Below the pieces are notes generated by a model that ran no database searches, was not told where the DNA came from, and saw only the letters and a list, made by a program, of their open reading frames with translations. Of a stretch of 40,254 nt of DNA, positions 33,051 to 40,254 are shown piece by piece. Within the stretch, counting starts at the first letter, position 1, and every line of letters begins with the position of its first letter. This DNA is from Candidatus Sysuimicrobiota bacterium CSP1-3 (GTDB taxonomy: Bacteria > Sysuimicrobiota > Sysuimicrobiia > Sysuimicrobiales > Humicultoraceae): NCBI GenBank assembly GCA_001443485.1, contig LDXQ01000017.1, positions 1-40,254 on the forward strand, read 5' to 3'. The position numbers and the translations under genes are program-made.

Positions 33051-35003
33051 GTGGCGAAGAAGGACATTGAGGCGCCCCGCACCGTCGACTACATTGATCC
33101 GGAACAGACGGCGATCCGCCGCCGCATCGCCGCCGGCCGCGTCGAACCCGTCTACCGGGAAAGCCCCGACGCCACCGCGGCGGCGCGCACCGCCGTGACC
33201 ACGGCCTTCGAGGCGATCGCGCGCGTCCACGCGATGACCGGATTGACCGAAGCGGAACGGGCGACGCGGCTGCGCCAGCAGGCCGGGGTGCCGCTCTCTC
33301 CCGCGGTCGCGGCCGCGGCGCTGACACTCGCACCGGCCGCATCAGTGCAGGCCCGCGCGGCCACCCTGGCGACGGTGGAACGGGTGATGGGCGTGGGCGT
33401 GCGGATGGAGCAGCTAGACGAGGCCCGGGAGCAACTGCGAGAACTCCTGCGGGCCTCGGGGCTGACGGGTCGGGCGTTGGCGGTGGCGAGTGCTGTCGGC
33501 CAGGCCGCGCTGCGTGCCAATCTGGTCCTCGATCGGGCCTTCACCCAGACCCTGCGCCGGGAGGCGGAAGAGGCGGTCGAGCCGGTGCGTGTCCGCATCC
33601 TCCGCGGCGAGATCATCGTCCGCCGCGGGGACCGCATCACCGAAACCCACCTGCGCAAGCTGGAGGCCCTCGGGCTCATCGGCGTGCCCACCAGCTGGGA
33701 TATCGTCCTGGGCACCGCCGTCGTCATCGCGCTGTTGCTGGGGTTGACCGCCTACTACCTGTTTCAGTACCAGCCGGAAATCTGGCGCACGAACCGCTAT
33801 CTGCTCCTGTGGAGCCTGCTCGTCATCCTCACGGTCCTGCTGGCCCGGGCCGTCGTCTCACTGCGGCTCAACCTGAATCTGATTCCTGCCGCCGCGGGGT
33901 CGATCCTGCTCACCGTCTTGCTGCGGCCGCGCCTGGCCCTCTTCAGCGCGGCGGTCCTGAGTATCCTCATCGGGCTGATCGCCACGAGCGACCTGCGCAC
34001 CGCCTTCATCGCCTTCACCGGGAGCGTGGTGGGCGTCTACGCCATCCGGCGGATCAGCCACCGCACCGATCTCATCGTCGCCGGACTGAAGGTGGGGCTG
34101 GCCACCGCCGCGGCGGTCATCGCCACGGGCCTGCTGGAGCGGCAGCCGGTCTATCCCGCGATGGTGGTCGACGCTAGCTCCGGGATCTTCAACGGCGTGA
34201 TCGTCGGTCTGTTCTCCATCGGCATCATGCCATACCTGGAAAACCTGTTCGGGTTGGTCACGCCGATCAAACTGCTGGAACTGAGCAATCCCGCCCACCC
34301 GCTGCTGCGCCGGCTGCAGCTGGAGGCGCCGGGGACGTATCACCACAGCGTGATCGTGGGGAATCTGGCCGAGGCCGCGGCCGAGGCCATCGGCGCGGAC
34401 GCCCTGCTGGTGCGCGTGGGGACCTACTACCACGACATCGGGAAGATCCGCCGCCCCGTCTTCTTCGTGGAGAATCAGGTCGGCGTGGACAACCCCCACG
34501 AGCGGATGGCGCCCAGCCTCTCCGCCTTGACCGTGGCGGCGCACGTGCGCGACGGGCTAGAGCTGGCCCGCGAATACGGCCTGCCCCGGGTGATCACGGA
34601 CTTCATCCCCGAGCATCACGGGACCATGTTGATGACATACTTCTACCATCAGGCCCTCGAGCGCGGCGACCAGCCCGAGCCCGGGGCCTATCGCTACGAG
34701 GGCCCCAAGCCCCAGACGCGGGAGACCGCGATCGTCATGCTGGCCGACGCCGTGGAGGCGGCGGTGCGCACGCTGCCCCGGCCCACTCCGGACCGCATCT
34801 ACGAGGTCGTGCGCCGGATCGTCCATGAGCGGCTGGAAGACGGGCAGCTTGACGAGTGCGACCTGATGTTCCGCGACCTGGAGAAGATCGCCCAGGCCTT
34901 TACCCGGATCCTCACGGGCATCTTCCATCCCCGAGTCGAGTATCCCGATCTGGAGCGGGATCTGCGACCGCGCCGGCGCGAGCGGGTCGGCCGCGACCGC
35001 TAG
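33051..35003 (+). CDS. pgpH: PgpH-type 7TM-HD cyclic-di-AMP phosphodiesterase (N-terminus probably incomplete)
   Basis: PgpH hydrolyses c-di-AMP through a cytoplasmic HD domain. From the GTG at 33051 there are 650 residues. An extracellular 7TMR-HDED region (about 1-220) contains DIEAPRTVDYIDPEQT and RRGDRIT. Seven membrane helices follow (about 225-395), then the HD domain with His431-His432 (YHHSVIVGN) and His461-Asp462 (YYHDIGKIRRPVFF). Family members have one more helix before the HDED region, and that helix is missing from this start. The candidate for it lies at 32950 in another frame. ybeY and dgkA follow, a standard Gram-positive order. Confidence 0.88.
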   Translation: MAKKDIEAPRTVDYIDPEQTAIRRRIAAGRVEPVYRESPDATAAARTAVTTAFEAIARVHAMTGLTEAERATRLRQQAGVPLSPAVAAAALTLAPAASVQARAATLATVERVMGVGVRMEQLDEAREQLRELLRASGLTGRALAVASAVGQAALRANLVLDRAFTQTLRREAEEAVEPVRVRILRGEIIVRRGDRITETHLRKLEALGLIGVPTSWDIVLGTAVVIALLLGLTAYYLFQYQPEIWRTNRYLLLWSLLVILTVLLARAVVSLRLNLNLIPAAAGSILLTVLLRPRLALFSAAVLSILIGLIATSDLRTAFIAFTGSVVGVYAIRRISHRTDLIVAGLKVGLATAAAVIATGLLERQPVYPAMVVDASSGIFNGVIVGLFSIGIMPYLENLFGLVTPIKLLELSNPAHPLLRRLQLEAPGTYHHSVIVGNLAEAAAEAIGADALLVRVGTYYHDIGKIRRPVFFVENQVGVDNPHERMAPSLSALTVAAHVRDGLELAREYGLPRVITDFIPEHHGTMLMTYFYHQALERGDQPEPGAYRYEGPKPQTRETAIVMLADAVEAAVRTLPRPTPDRIYEVVRRIVHERLEDGQLDECDLMFRDLEKIAQAFTRILTGIFHPRVEYPDLERDLRPRRRERVGRDR

Positions 35004-35016
35004 CCGCCGCGTTACC

Positions 35017-35454
35017 GTGAAGGCCCTGGTCACCAACCGCCAGCGGGTGGTGCGGGTGAGCGCTGTCGCCCTGCGCCGCGCCGCCCTCTGGGCGATGCGC
35101 CAAGAGCACTGTCCGCGCAGCGGCGAGATCAGCATCGCGGTGGTGGACGACGCGACGATCACGGATCTGAACCGCCGCTACCGGCGGCGGAACCGGCCCA
35201 CCGACGTCCTGGCGTTCCCGCAGGACGGCCCCGGCGGACTGCTGGGGGACGTGGTCATCTCGGCGGAGCGGGCGGCAGCACAGGCCCCGCGCTACCGGCA
35301 CCCCGTCGCGCGGGAACTGCGGCTGCTGGTCATCCACGGCGTCCTGCACCTGCTGGGGTACGACGACACCACGCCGGCCGCGGCCCGGCGGATGGGCCGG
35401 CGGCAACGGGCCCTCCTGCGTTTGCTGGAGGAAGCGGAAAGGAGATCACGATGA
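35017..35454 (+). CDS. ybeY: Endoribonuclease YbeY / rRNA maturation factor
   Basis: YbeY is a zinc-dependent endoribonuclease involved in 16S rRNA 3' maturation and ribosome quality control. The 145-residue protein has NRRYRRRNRPTDVLAFP and LGDVVIS, typical of the family. The zinc motif is HGVLHLLGYDD with His107 and His111, but position 117, normally the third His of HGxLHxxGYDH, is Asp. Asp can bind zinc, so function may remain. It lies between pgpH and dgkA and overlaps the latter in an ATGA, matching the usual pgpH-ybeY-dgkA-era order; era is absent. Confidence 0.9.
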   Translation: MKALVTNRQRVVRVSAVALRRAALWAMRQEHCPRSGEISIAVVDDATITDLNRRYRRRNRPTDVLAFPQDGPGGLLGDVVISAERAAAQAPRYRHPVARELRLLVIHGVLHLLGYDDTTPAAARRMGRRQRALLRLLEEAERRSR

Positions 35455-35804
35455 ACCGGTCGTTGGCGGAGAGCTTCCGCTACGCCTATGCGGGCCTGGT
35501 CTTCGCCTGGCGGACGCAGAGGAACCTGCGGGTCCACGGCGTGGCGACGATCCTGGTCGTCGCGGTGATCGTCTTCTACCGTCTCCGCCTGGTGGAGGCG
35601 GTTGTGCTCCTGCTGGCCATCGCCGTCGTTGTGGTAGCGGAACTCTTCAATACCGCGGTGGAGGTGCTCGTCGACCGGGTGGTCGGGCTGGAGCACGACC
35701 CCGCGGCCAAGATCGCCAAGGACGTCGCCGCCGCCGGAGTGCTCGTGGCGGCCCTGGGGGCCGCGTTCGTGGGCGCGGCGATTCTGCTGCCGAAGGTGCG
35801 CTGA
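35451..35804 (+). CDS. dgkA: Diacylglycerol/undecaprenol kinase
   Basis: This small integral membrane kinase phosphorylates undecaprenol or diacylglycerol. The 117-residue protein has SFRYAYAGLVFAWRTQRNLRVH at the start, three membrane helices, and the catalytic ELFNTAVEVLVDRV with the later AKIAKDVAAAGVL, all in family order. This is the Gram-positive type in sequence. GGAAAGGAG precedes the ATG, which overlaps the ybeY stop. The TRAP permease follows with one base between. Confidence 0.93.
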   Translation: MNRSLAESFRYAYAGLVFAWRTQRNLRVHGVATILVVAVIVFYRLRLVEAVVLLLAIAVVVVAELFNTAVEVLVDRVVGLEHDPAAKIAKDVAAAGVLVAALGAAFVGAAILLPKVR

Positions 35805-35805
35805 G

Positions 35806-37782
35806 GTGGAGCGCGCCCCGCCGCCGGAGGAGGTGGAGCGCCTTCTTCGCGACGTTGAGCCGGAGTACAATTACCGCCGGCTCACCGGCGTTTCCGCGAC
35901 CGTCGTGGCGATCGTGGCCGGGCTGATGTCGCTCTTCCACCTTTACACCGCGCGCTTTGGCACCCTCGAGGCCTTGCGGCAGCGCTCCGCGCACGTGGCC
36001 TTCGTCATGGCGCTGGTCTTCCTGCTCTATCCCTTCCGCCGCCGCCGCGCCGGGGAGGTCCGTTTCGGCCTGCCGGACGTGCTGATGGCTGCCGGCGGCG
36101 TGGCCCTGATGCTCTACCTGTTCGTCAACCACCAGGCCCTGGCCGTGCGGGCGGGCCGGCTCACCTCCGGGGATCTGGTCGTGGGCGTATTGGGGATCCT
36201 CCTTGTCCTGGAGGCCGGGCGGCGCGTGCTGGGGGTCCTCCCGTTCATCGCCGCGGCCCTGCTCATCTACCCGTTCGTCGGCCACTACCTGCCGGGCGCG
36301 CTGGGCGTGCCGCCGATCTCCGCGCAGCGCGTGGTCGAGCACATGTTCTTCACCACCGAGGGCATCCTCGGCATCCCCATCGGCGTCTCGGCCACGTTCG
36401 TCTTCCTCTTCGTGCTGCTGGGCGCGTTCCTCGAACGCACCGGATTGGGGCAGCTCTTCGTGGACATCGCCATGGCCCTGGCCGGCTGGATGACCGGCGG
36501 GCCGGCCAAGGTCTCGGTGCTCTCCAGCGCGTTCATCGGCACCGTCTCCGGCAGTTCCGTGGCCAACGTCGTCACCGACGGCGTCTTCAACATCCCCCTG
36601 ATGAAGAAGACGGGCTACGACGCGCAGTTCGCCGCGGGCGTGGAGGCGGCGACCTCGGTGGGCGGGCAACTCATGCCGCCGGTGATGGGCGCGGCCGCCT
36701 TCGTCATGGCGGAGTTTCTGGGTGTGCCCTACCTGACCATCGTCAAGGCGGCGGCGCTGCCGGCAATCTTCTACTTCCTGGCCGTGGGCCTGATGATCCA
36801 CTTCGAGGCCAAACGCCTCGGGCTGCGCGGCCTGCCGCGCGACCAGCTGCCCTCTGTGCGATCCATCCTCTGGAGCCGCGGTTACCTGGTGGCGCCGCTG
36901 GTCTTCGTCATCGGCTTCCTGCTGGAAGGGTACACGCCGATGACGGCGGCCTTCTGGGGGATCATCACCTCCGCCGGTGTGCACATCATTACCGTCTTCA
37001 AGGAAGGCTCGATCGCCCGCCGTCCGGCGATGGAGAGCGCGCGCCTGTACGTGCGGAGCATCTGGGAGACGCTCGTCTACGGCGCGCGCAACGCCCTGAG
37101 CGTGGCCGTGGCCTGCGCCGTGGTCGGGATCATCATCGGCGTCGTCACATTGACCGGCATCGGCCTGAAGTTCGTCAGCCTGACCGTGGCCCTGGGGCAG
37201 CACAACCTCTTCCTCACGCTGCTGCTGGTGGCCGCCGCCTGCACCATCATCGGCTCGGGGATCCCCACCACCGCCACGTACATCATTCTGGCGGCGATCG
37301 CCGCGCCGGCCGTCGCCCAGCTGGGCGTGCCGCCGCTGGCGGCGCACCTGTTCATCTTCTACTTCGGCGTCATCGCCGACCTGACGCCGCCGGATGCCCT
37401 GGCCGCCTACGCCGCCGCGGGCATCGCCAAGTCCGATCCCCTGCGCACGGGAGTCACGGCCACGCGATTGGCATTGGCCGGGATCATCGTGCCGTTCGTC
37501 TTCGTCTACTCCCCGGCGCTGCTGCTGCAGGGCGCGTCGCTGGGCGAGATCGTCCTGGCCACGCTCACCGGCTTCCTCGGGGTGGTGGCGCTGGCCGCCG
37601 GGGCCGCCGGATTCTTCCTCCGCCACGCGACGCTGCTGGACCGGGCGCTGCTCGTCGGCGCGGCCGTGGCGCTGATCTTCCCTGATATCTATTGGGATGC
37701 GCTGGGGTTGCTGCTGGTTGCGGCCGCGGCCCTGCTGCAGCACTACGGCGTGCTGCGGCTGCGGCGGGCCGAGGTCCGATAG
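35806..37782 (+). CDS. TRAP transporter permease, fused small/large subunits (4TM/12TM type)
   Basis: This 658-residue protein is a fused DctQ-DctM membrane component of a TRAP carboxylate transporter, the type that pairs with TAXI receptors. The N-terminal 4-helix part (about 25-190) leads to the 12-helix DctM part with FVLLGAFLERTGLG, SSAFIGTVSGSSVANVVTDG and PPVMGAAAFVMAEFLG, and later GSGIPTTATYIILAA and ADLTPPDALAAYAAAGIA, the two repeat halves. The GTG at 35806 is 1 bp after dgkA. No solute receptor is adjacent; a DUF1850 gene follows, as is usual for this type. Confidence 0.93.
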   Translation: MERAPPPEEVERLLRDVEPEYNYRRLTGVSATVVAIVAGLMSLFHLYTARFGTLEALRQRSAHVAFVMALVFLLYPFRRRRAGEVRFGLPDVLMAAGGVALMLYLFVNHQALAVRAGRLTSGDLVVGVLGILLVLEAGRRVLGVLPFIAAALLIYPFVGHYLPGALGVPPISAQRVVEHMFFTTEGILGIPIGVSATFVFLFVLLGAFLERTGLGQLFVDIAMALAGWMTGGPAKVSVLSSAFIGTVSGSSVANVVTDGVFNIPLMKKTGYDAQFAAGVEAATSVGGQLMPPVMGAAAFVMAEFLGVPYLTIVKAAALPAIFYFLAVGLMIHFEAKRLGLRGLPRDQLPSVRSILWSRGYLVAPLVFVIGFLLEGYTPMTAAFWGIITSAGVHIITVFKEGSIARRPAMESARLYVRSIWETLVYGARNALSVAVACAVVGIIIGVVTLTGIGLKFVSLTVALGQHNLFLTLLLVAAACTIIGSGIPTTATYIILAAIAAPAVAQLGVPPLAAHLFIFYFGVIADLTPPDALAAYAAAGIAKSDPLRTGVTATRLALAGIIVPFVFVYSPALLLQGASLGEIVLATLTGFLGVVALAAGAAGFFLRHATLLDRALLVGAAVALIFPDIYWDALGLLLVAAAALLQHYGVLRLRRAEVR

Positions 37783-37790
37783 GGAGGCAC

Positions 37791-38258
37791 GTGCGGATCC
37801 TCCTGGTGCTTGGGCTGGCCGGGGCGGTCATCCTGGCCCTCTGGCCGGTGCCGGTCCTGACGGTGCGGTCGACAAACCCCGCCCGCCTCCTCTGGGGGCA
37901 GCAGGTCCGTGCGCCGATTCCCCTGCGGCTCGAATACACGCATTCCGTGGAGCGCACTCCGGTGGCCGAACTCTATCGGGCCGACGCGCAGGGTCTTCGT
38001 CTGTTGCGCATGGAGTTCGTCTCCCAGGGGGCCGGGCTGCCCTCCGCCGGCTACGTCCGCGAAGGAGACCGGCTCGTCCTGAAGACGGACCGGCTCCTCA
38101 ACAACCTGGCCCTCCGGGTGAGCGCGGTGGCCCGACCGCGGCTGACTGTCGGGAGGCAGACCTTCGACCTCCTCGCCCTGGCCGGCGACGGCGGGACGGT
38201 CGTCCTGGCCGTGCGGCCCCTCCCGCGCCTGGCCGTCCTCTTAGGTGTGCTATACTGA
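37791..38258 (+). CDS. DUF1850 domain-containing protein (TRAP-associated)
   Basis: This 155-residue protein has one N-terminal membrane helix (LLVLGLAGAVILALWPV) and a beta-rich domain outside the membrane. DUF1850 features are LEYTHSVERTPVAELYRAD and MEFVSQGAGLPS. These proteins accompany fused TAXI-type TRAP permeases; their job is not established. The GTG at 37791 has AGGGAGG in front and follows the permease by 8 bp. A longer upstream frame inside the permease is Gly/Ala/Arg-rich and not credible. Its 3' end contains a possible promoter for the next gene. Confidence 0.85.
   Translation: MRILLVLGLAGAVILALWPVPVLTVRSTNPARLLWGQQVRAPIPLRLEYTHSVERTPVAELYRADAQGLRLLRMEFVSQGAGLPSAGYVREGDRLVLKTDRLLNNLALRVSAVARPRLTVGRQTFDLLALAGDGGTVVLAVRPLPRLAVLLGVLY
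38248..38256 (+). promoter_or_regulatory. Possible extended -10 promoter before the HlyC/CorC gene
   Basis: TGCTATACT is an extended -10 (TGn plus a 5/6 match to TATAAT) lying in the last codons of the DUF1850 gene. No clear -35 is seen. It would give a leader of about 85 nt. Confidence 0.4.
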
Positions 38259-38265
38259 TACGGCT

Positions 38266-38285
38266 GGGCGGAGGACACTCCGCCC
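38266..38285 (+). terminator. 8-bp perfect hairpin after the DUF1850 gene
   Basis: GGGCGGAG (38266-38273), loop GACA, CTCCGCCC (38278-38285). No T-run follows, so it is either a weak terminator of the TRAP operon or a leader hairpin of the next gene. Confidence 0.45.
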
Positions 38286-38347
38286 TGTACGCATTCCGTG
38301 AAATTCTGCCGGTTTGGCACGCTTAACTGGGGTTCAAGAAGGGATGA

Positions 38348-39628
38348 TTGGCCTCGTTGGACGCTTCTGGTAATACGTTCGCGTACGTCCTGCTCGGTCT
38401 GTTGCTGCTGCTCTCCGCCGTCTTTTCCGCTGCCGAGACCGCGTTCTTTGCGACCAACCGGCTCCGCCTGCGTCAGCGCGCGGAGGCAGGGGAGGGCGCG
38501 GCCCGGCTGGCCCACCGGCTGCTGGACGAGCCCGGGCGCATCCTGACCACGCTGCAGATCGCCGACAACATCGTCAACGTCGGGGCCTCCGTGCTGGCGG
38601 CGGTGACCTTTGTGCGCCTTTTCGGGCCGAATCGCGCCGCGCTCTACGCCTTCCTGGTGATGAGCGCGCTGCTCCTAGTCGTGGGGGAGATTGCGCCCAA
38701 GACCATCGCCGCCCGCTACGCCGACGGCATCGCCGTGGCGCTGGCCCGTCCGCTGCTGCTGCTCTCGCGCCTTCTCTCGCCGCTCATCCGCCTGCTGTCG
38801 CTGGCCAGCAACGTGGTGGTCCGCCCCCTCGGCGGCCGGGTCAACATCAACGCCCCGCTGGTTACCGAAGAAGAGATCCGGATGCTGGTGAAGATGGGGG
38901 AGGAGGAGGGGGTCATCGAGCAGGAAGAGCGCGAGATGATCCACTCCATCTTCGAATTCGGGGACACCGTGGCCCGCGAGGTCATGGTGCCGCGCATGGA
39001 CATGGACGTTCTGGAGGATACGGCGACGGTGGGCGAGGCGGCGCAGCTGGTCGTGCAGACCGGGCACTCCCGCGTCCCGGTCTCCCACGAGTCCATCGAC
39101 AACATCGTCGGCGTGGTCAACGTGAAGGATATGCTCCGCCCGCTGACCTCGGGGCGGATGACGGCGCCGATCACCGAGGTGATGCGCCCGGCGTACTACA
39201 TCCCGGAGAGCAAGCGCCTGGACGAGCTCTTCCGGGAGATGCAGCGGCGCAAGGTGCCGCTGGCTATCGTGGTGGACGAATACGGCGGCACCTCCGGCCT
39301 GGTGACCGTGGAGGACCTGCTGGAGGAGATCGTCGGCCCGATCATGGACGAGCACGACGTCGAGGAGCGGCTGGTCGAGGTAGTCAACGACCAGGTCGCC
39401 CTCGTCGACGGCCGCGCCTCCGTCGAAGAGTTGAACGACCAGCTGCACCTGGACCTGCCCGTGGGCGAAGTGGACACCATCGGCGGGTTCGTCTACAGCC
39501 TGCTCGGCCACGTGCCTCAACCGGGGGAGCGCGTCTCCTACAACGGTCTGGAGATCACCGTGGAGCAGGTGGAGGGACAGCGCATCGGCAAGGTGAAGAT
39601 CGCGCGCACCGTCTCGACCACGACCTGA
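38348..39628 (+). CDS. HlyC/CorC (CNNM) family protein with CBS pair
   Basis: This 426-residue membrane protein has an N-terminal CNNM/DUF21 domain with three to four helices (about 10-180; SAAETAFFATNRLRLRQRA and LTTLQIADNIVNVGASVLAA are typical). A CBS pair follows (about 205-330; VMVPRMDMDVL, GVVNVKDMLRPL, IVVDEYGGTSGLVTVEDLLEEIVG). A C-terminal CorC/HlyC domain (about 340-425) contains VDTIGGFVYSLLGHVPQPGE. Relatives include magnesium transporters and efflux regulators; substrate is not assigned here. The TTG at 38348 has AAGGG 4 nt upstream; TTG 38357 is an alternative. Confidence 0.9.
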   Translation: MASLDASGNTFAYVLLGLLLLLSAVFSAAETAFFATNRLRLRQRAEAGEGAARLAHRLLDEPGRILTTLQIADNIVNVGASVLAAVTFVRLFGPNRAALYAFLVMSALLLVVGEIAPKTIAARYADGIAVALARPLLLLSRLLSPLIRLLSLASNVVVRPLGGRVNINAPLVTEEEIRMLVKMGEEEGVIEQEEREMIHSIFEFGDTVAREVMVPRMDMDVLEDTATVGEAAQLVVQTGHSRVPVSHESIDNIVGVVNVKDMLRPLTSGRMTAPITEVMRPAYYIPESKRLDELFREMQRRKVPLAIVVDEYGGTSGLVTVEDLLEEIVGPIMDEHDVEERLVEVVNDQVALVDGRASVEELNDQLHLDLPVGEVDTIGGFVYSLLGHVPQPGERVSYNGLEITVEQVEGQRIGKVKIARTVSTTT

Positions 39629-39643
39629 CCGCCGGATCCCCTG

Positions 39644-40254
39644 ATGCGCACGCGCCTGCAGAACTATCTGATCACCGGGCTGCTGGTGATCATGCCCCTG
39701 GCCGTGACCTACGTCGTACTCCGCTGGCTCTTCAACACGCTGGACAACATGCTCCAGCCCGTCCTCTTTCCGTTCTTCGGCCACATCCCCGGCCTGGGCG
39801 TCCTCACCGGCGTGGCCATCATCCTGGTCGCCGGGGCGGTGGCCAGCCGCGCCATCGGCCGGCGTCTCATCGGGGTCTTCGAGAGTCTGATGCTGCGCGT
39901 TCCCGTGGCGCGCAAGATCTACGGCACGGCGAAACAGTTCAGCGACCGGATGCTGCAGGCAGACGAAGACGGGACGCGGGGCGCGTTCAAGCGCGTGGTC
40001 CTAGTGGAGTGGCCGCGGAAGGGCCTCTATGCCGTCGGCTTCGTCACCGGCGGCTCGGGGGAGGGTACCCCGGCCGAACTGCTGCACATCTTCGTCCCGG
40101 GCTCGCCCAACCCCACCGGCGGGTTCACCGTGATCACCACGCCGGAGGAGGTCCAGCCGCTCAACCTCACGGTCGAAGAGGCGCTGCAATTCATCATCGC
40201 CTACGGCATCGCCCTGACGCCGGCCGCGGTGGCCCGCCTGCTGGCCGCGCCGCC
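39644..40254 (+). CDS. DUF502 family membrane protein (truncated by window end)
   Basis: About 203 residues are visible before the window ends. Two N-terminal membrane helices (ITGLLVIMPLAVTYVVL, TGVAIILVAGAVAS) are followed by VPVARKIYGTAKQF and a beta-rich segment with VEWPRKGLYAVGFVTGG and FVPGSPNPTGGF. This matches DUF502 proteins, whose function is unknown. The ATG at 39644 follows the HlyC/CorC gene by 15 bp, so they are probably co-transcribed. The C-terminus is outside the window. Confidence 0.88.
   Translation, partial: MRTRLQNYLITGLLVIMPLAVTYVVLRWLFNTLDNMLQPVLFPFFGHIPGLGVLTGVAIILVAGAVASRAIGRRLIGVFESLMLRVPVARKIYGTAKQFSDRMLQADEDGTRGAFKRVVLVEWPRKGLYAVGFVTGGSGEGTPAELLHIFVPGSPNPTGGFTVITTPEEVQPLNLTVEEALQFIIAYGIALTPAAVARLLAAP

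Noticed and set aside
35647-37743. Very long open frame (698 codons) on the minus strand
   Set aside because: It is antisense to the TRAP permease and is Gly/Arg/His/Gln-rich with no domain; a GC-rich artefact.

Overview
This is a gene-dense, GC-rich bacterial chromosome segment. Several features point to a monoderm-affiliated (Terrabacteria-type) lineage: a threonine T-box leader before thrS, an hrcA gene with a CIRCE operator, an ArgR-type arg operon using argJ, a PgpH-type 7TM-HD protein, and a Gram-positive-type diacylglycerol/undecaprenol kinase. The combination of TTT and fused TRAP transporters with this gene set would fit an uncultivated high-GC lineage related to Firmicutes, Chloroflexota or CSP1-3. 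That placement is inference; no 16S rRNA gene is present.

Layout. Positions 1-8000 look accessory. They hold the 3' end of a PaaK/CapK-like adenylate-forming enzyme, a second complete PaaK-like protein, a complete tripartite tricarboxylate (TTT) uptake system (receptor, TctB, TctA), a DinB-fold protein, a stand-alone 5'-3' exonuclease on the minus strand, an ANT(2'')/Lnu-like nucleotidyltransferase, and a possible decayed reading frame. A TauE/SafE permease and a small minus-strand protein follow.

From about 9150 on, the window is mostly housekeeping. A near-consensus promoter and T-box riboswitch drive thrS. Then come comEC, a DUF3006 gene and holA, converging on rpsT. murJ runs divergently from rpsT. 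Next is a heat-shock/translation operon, hrcA-dnaJ-prmA-dinB-rsmE, controlled by CIRCE, followed by Ku on the minus strand. The arginine operon argC-J-B-D-G-H-R (22.6-30.2 kb) is tightly overlapped and preceded by an AT-rich promoter/operator. A minus-strand operon of two tandem NAD-dependent epimerases and a divergent PlsY follows. The right end carries pgpH, ybeY, dgkA, a fused TRAP permease, a DUF1850 protein, an HlyC/CorC-type CBS protein and a truncated DUF502 membrane protein.

How the genes work together. The left block suggests uptake of a carboxylic acid and its activation by adenylation or CoA ligation. The arg operon makes arginine from glutamate, except for the ornithine carbamoyltransferase and carbamoyl-phosphate steps, which are not here. 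hrcA/dnaJ lack grpE and dnaK beside them. I see no clearly novel multi-gene system. The best leads are individual anomalies: a probable frameshift at the pgpH N-terminus, a murJ without a conventional start for its first helix, a YbeY with Asp in place of the third zinc-ligand His, and a PlsY with an altered GSGN motif.
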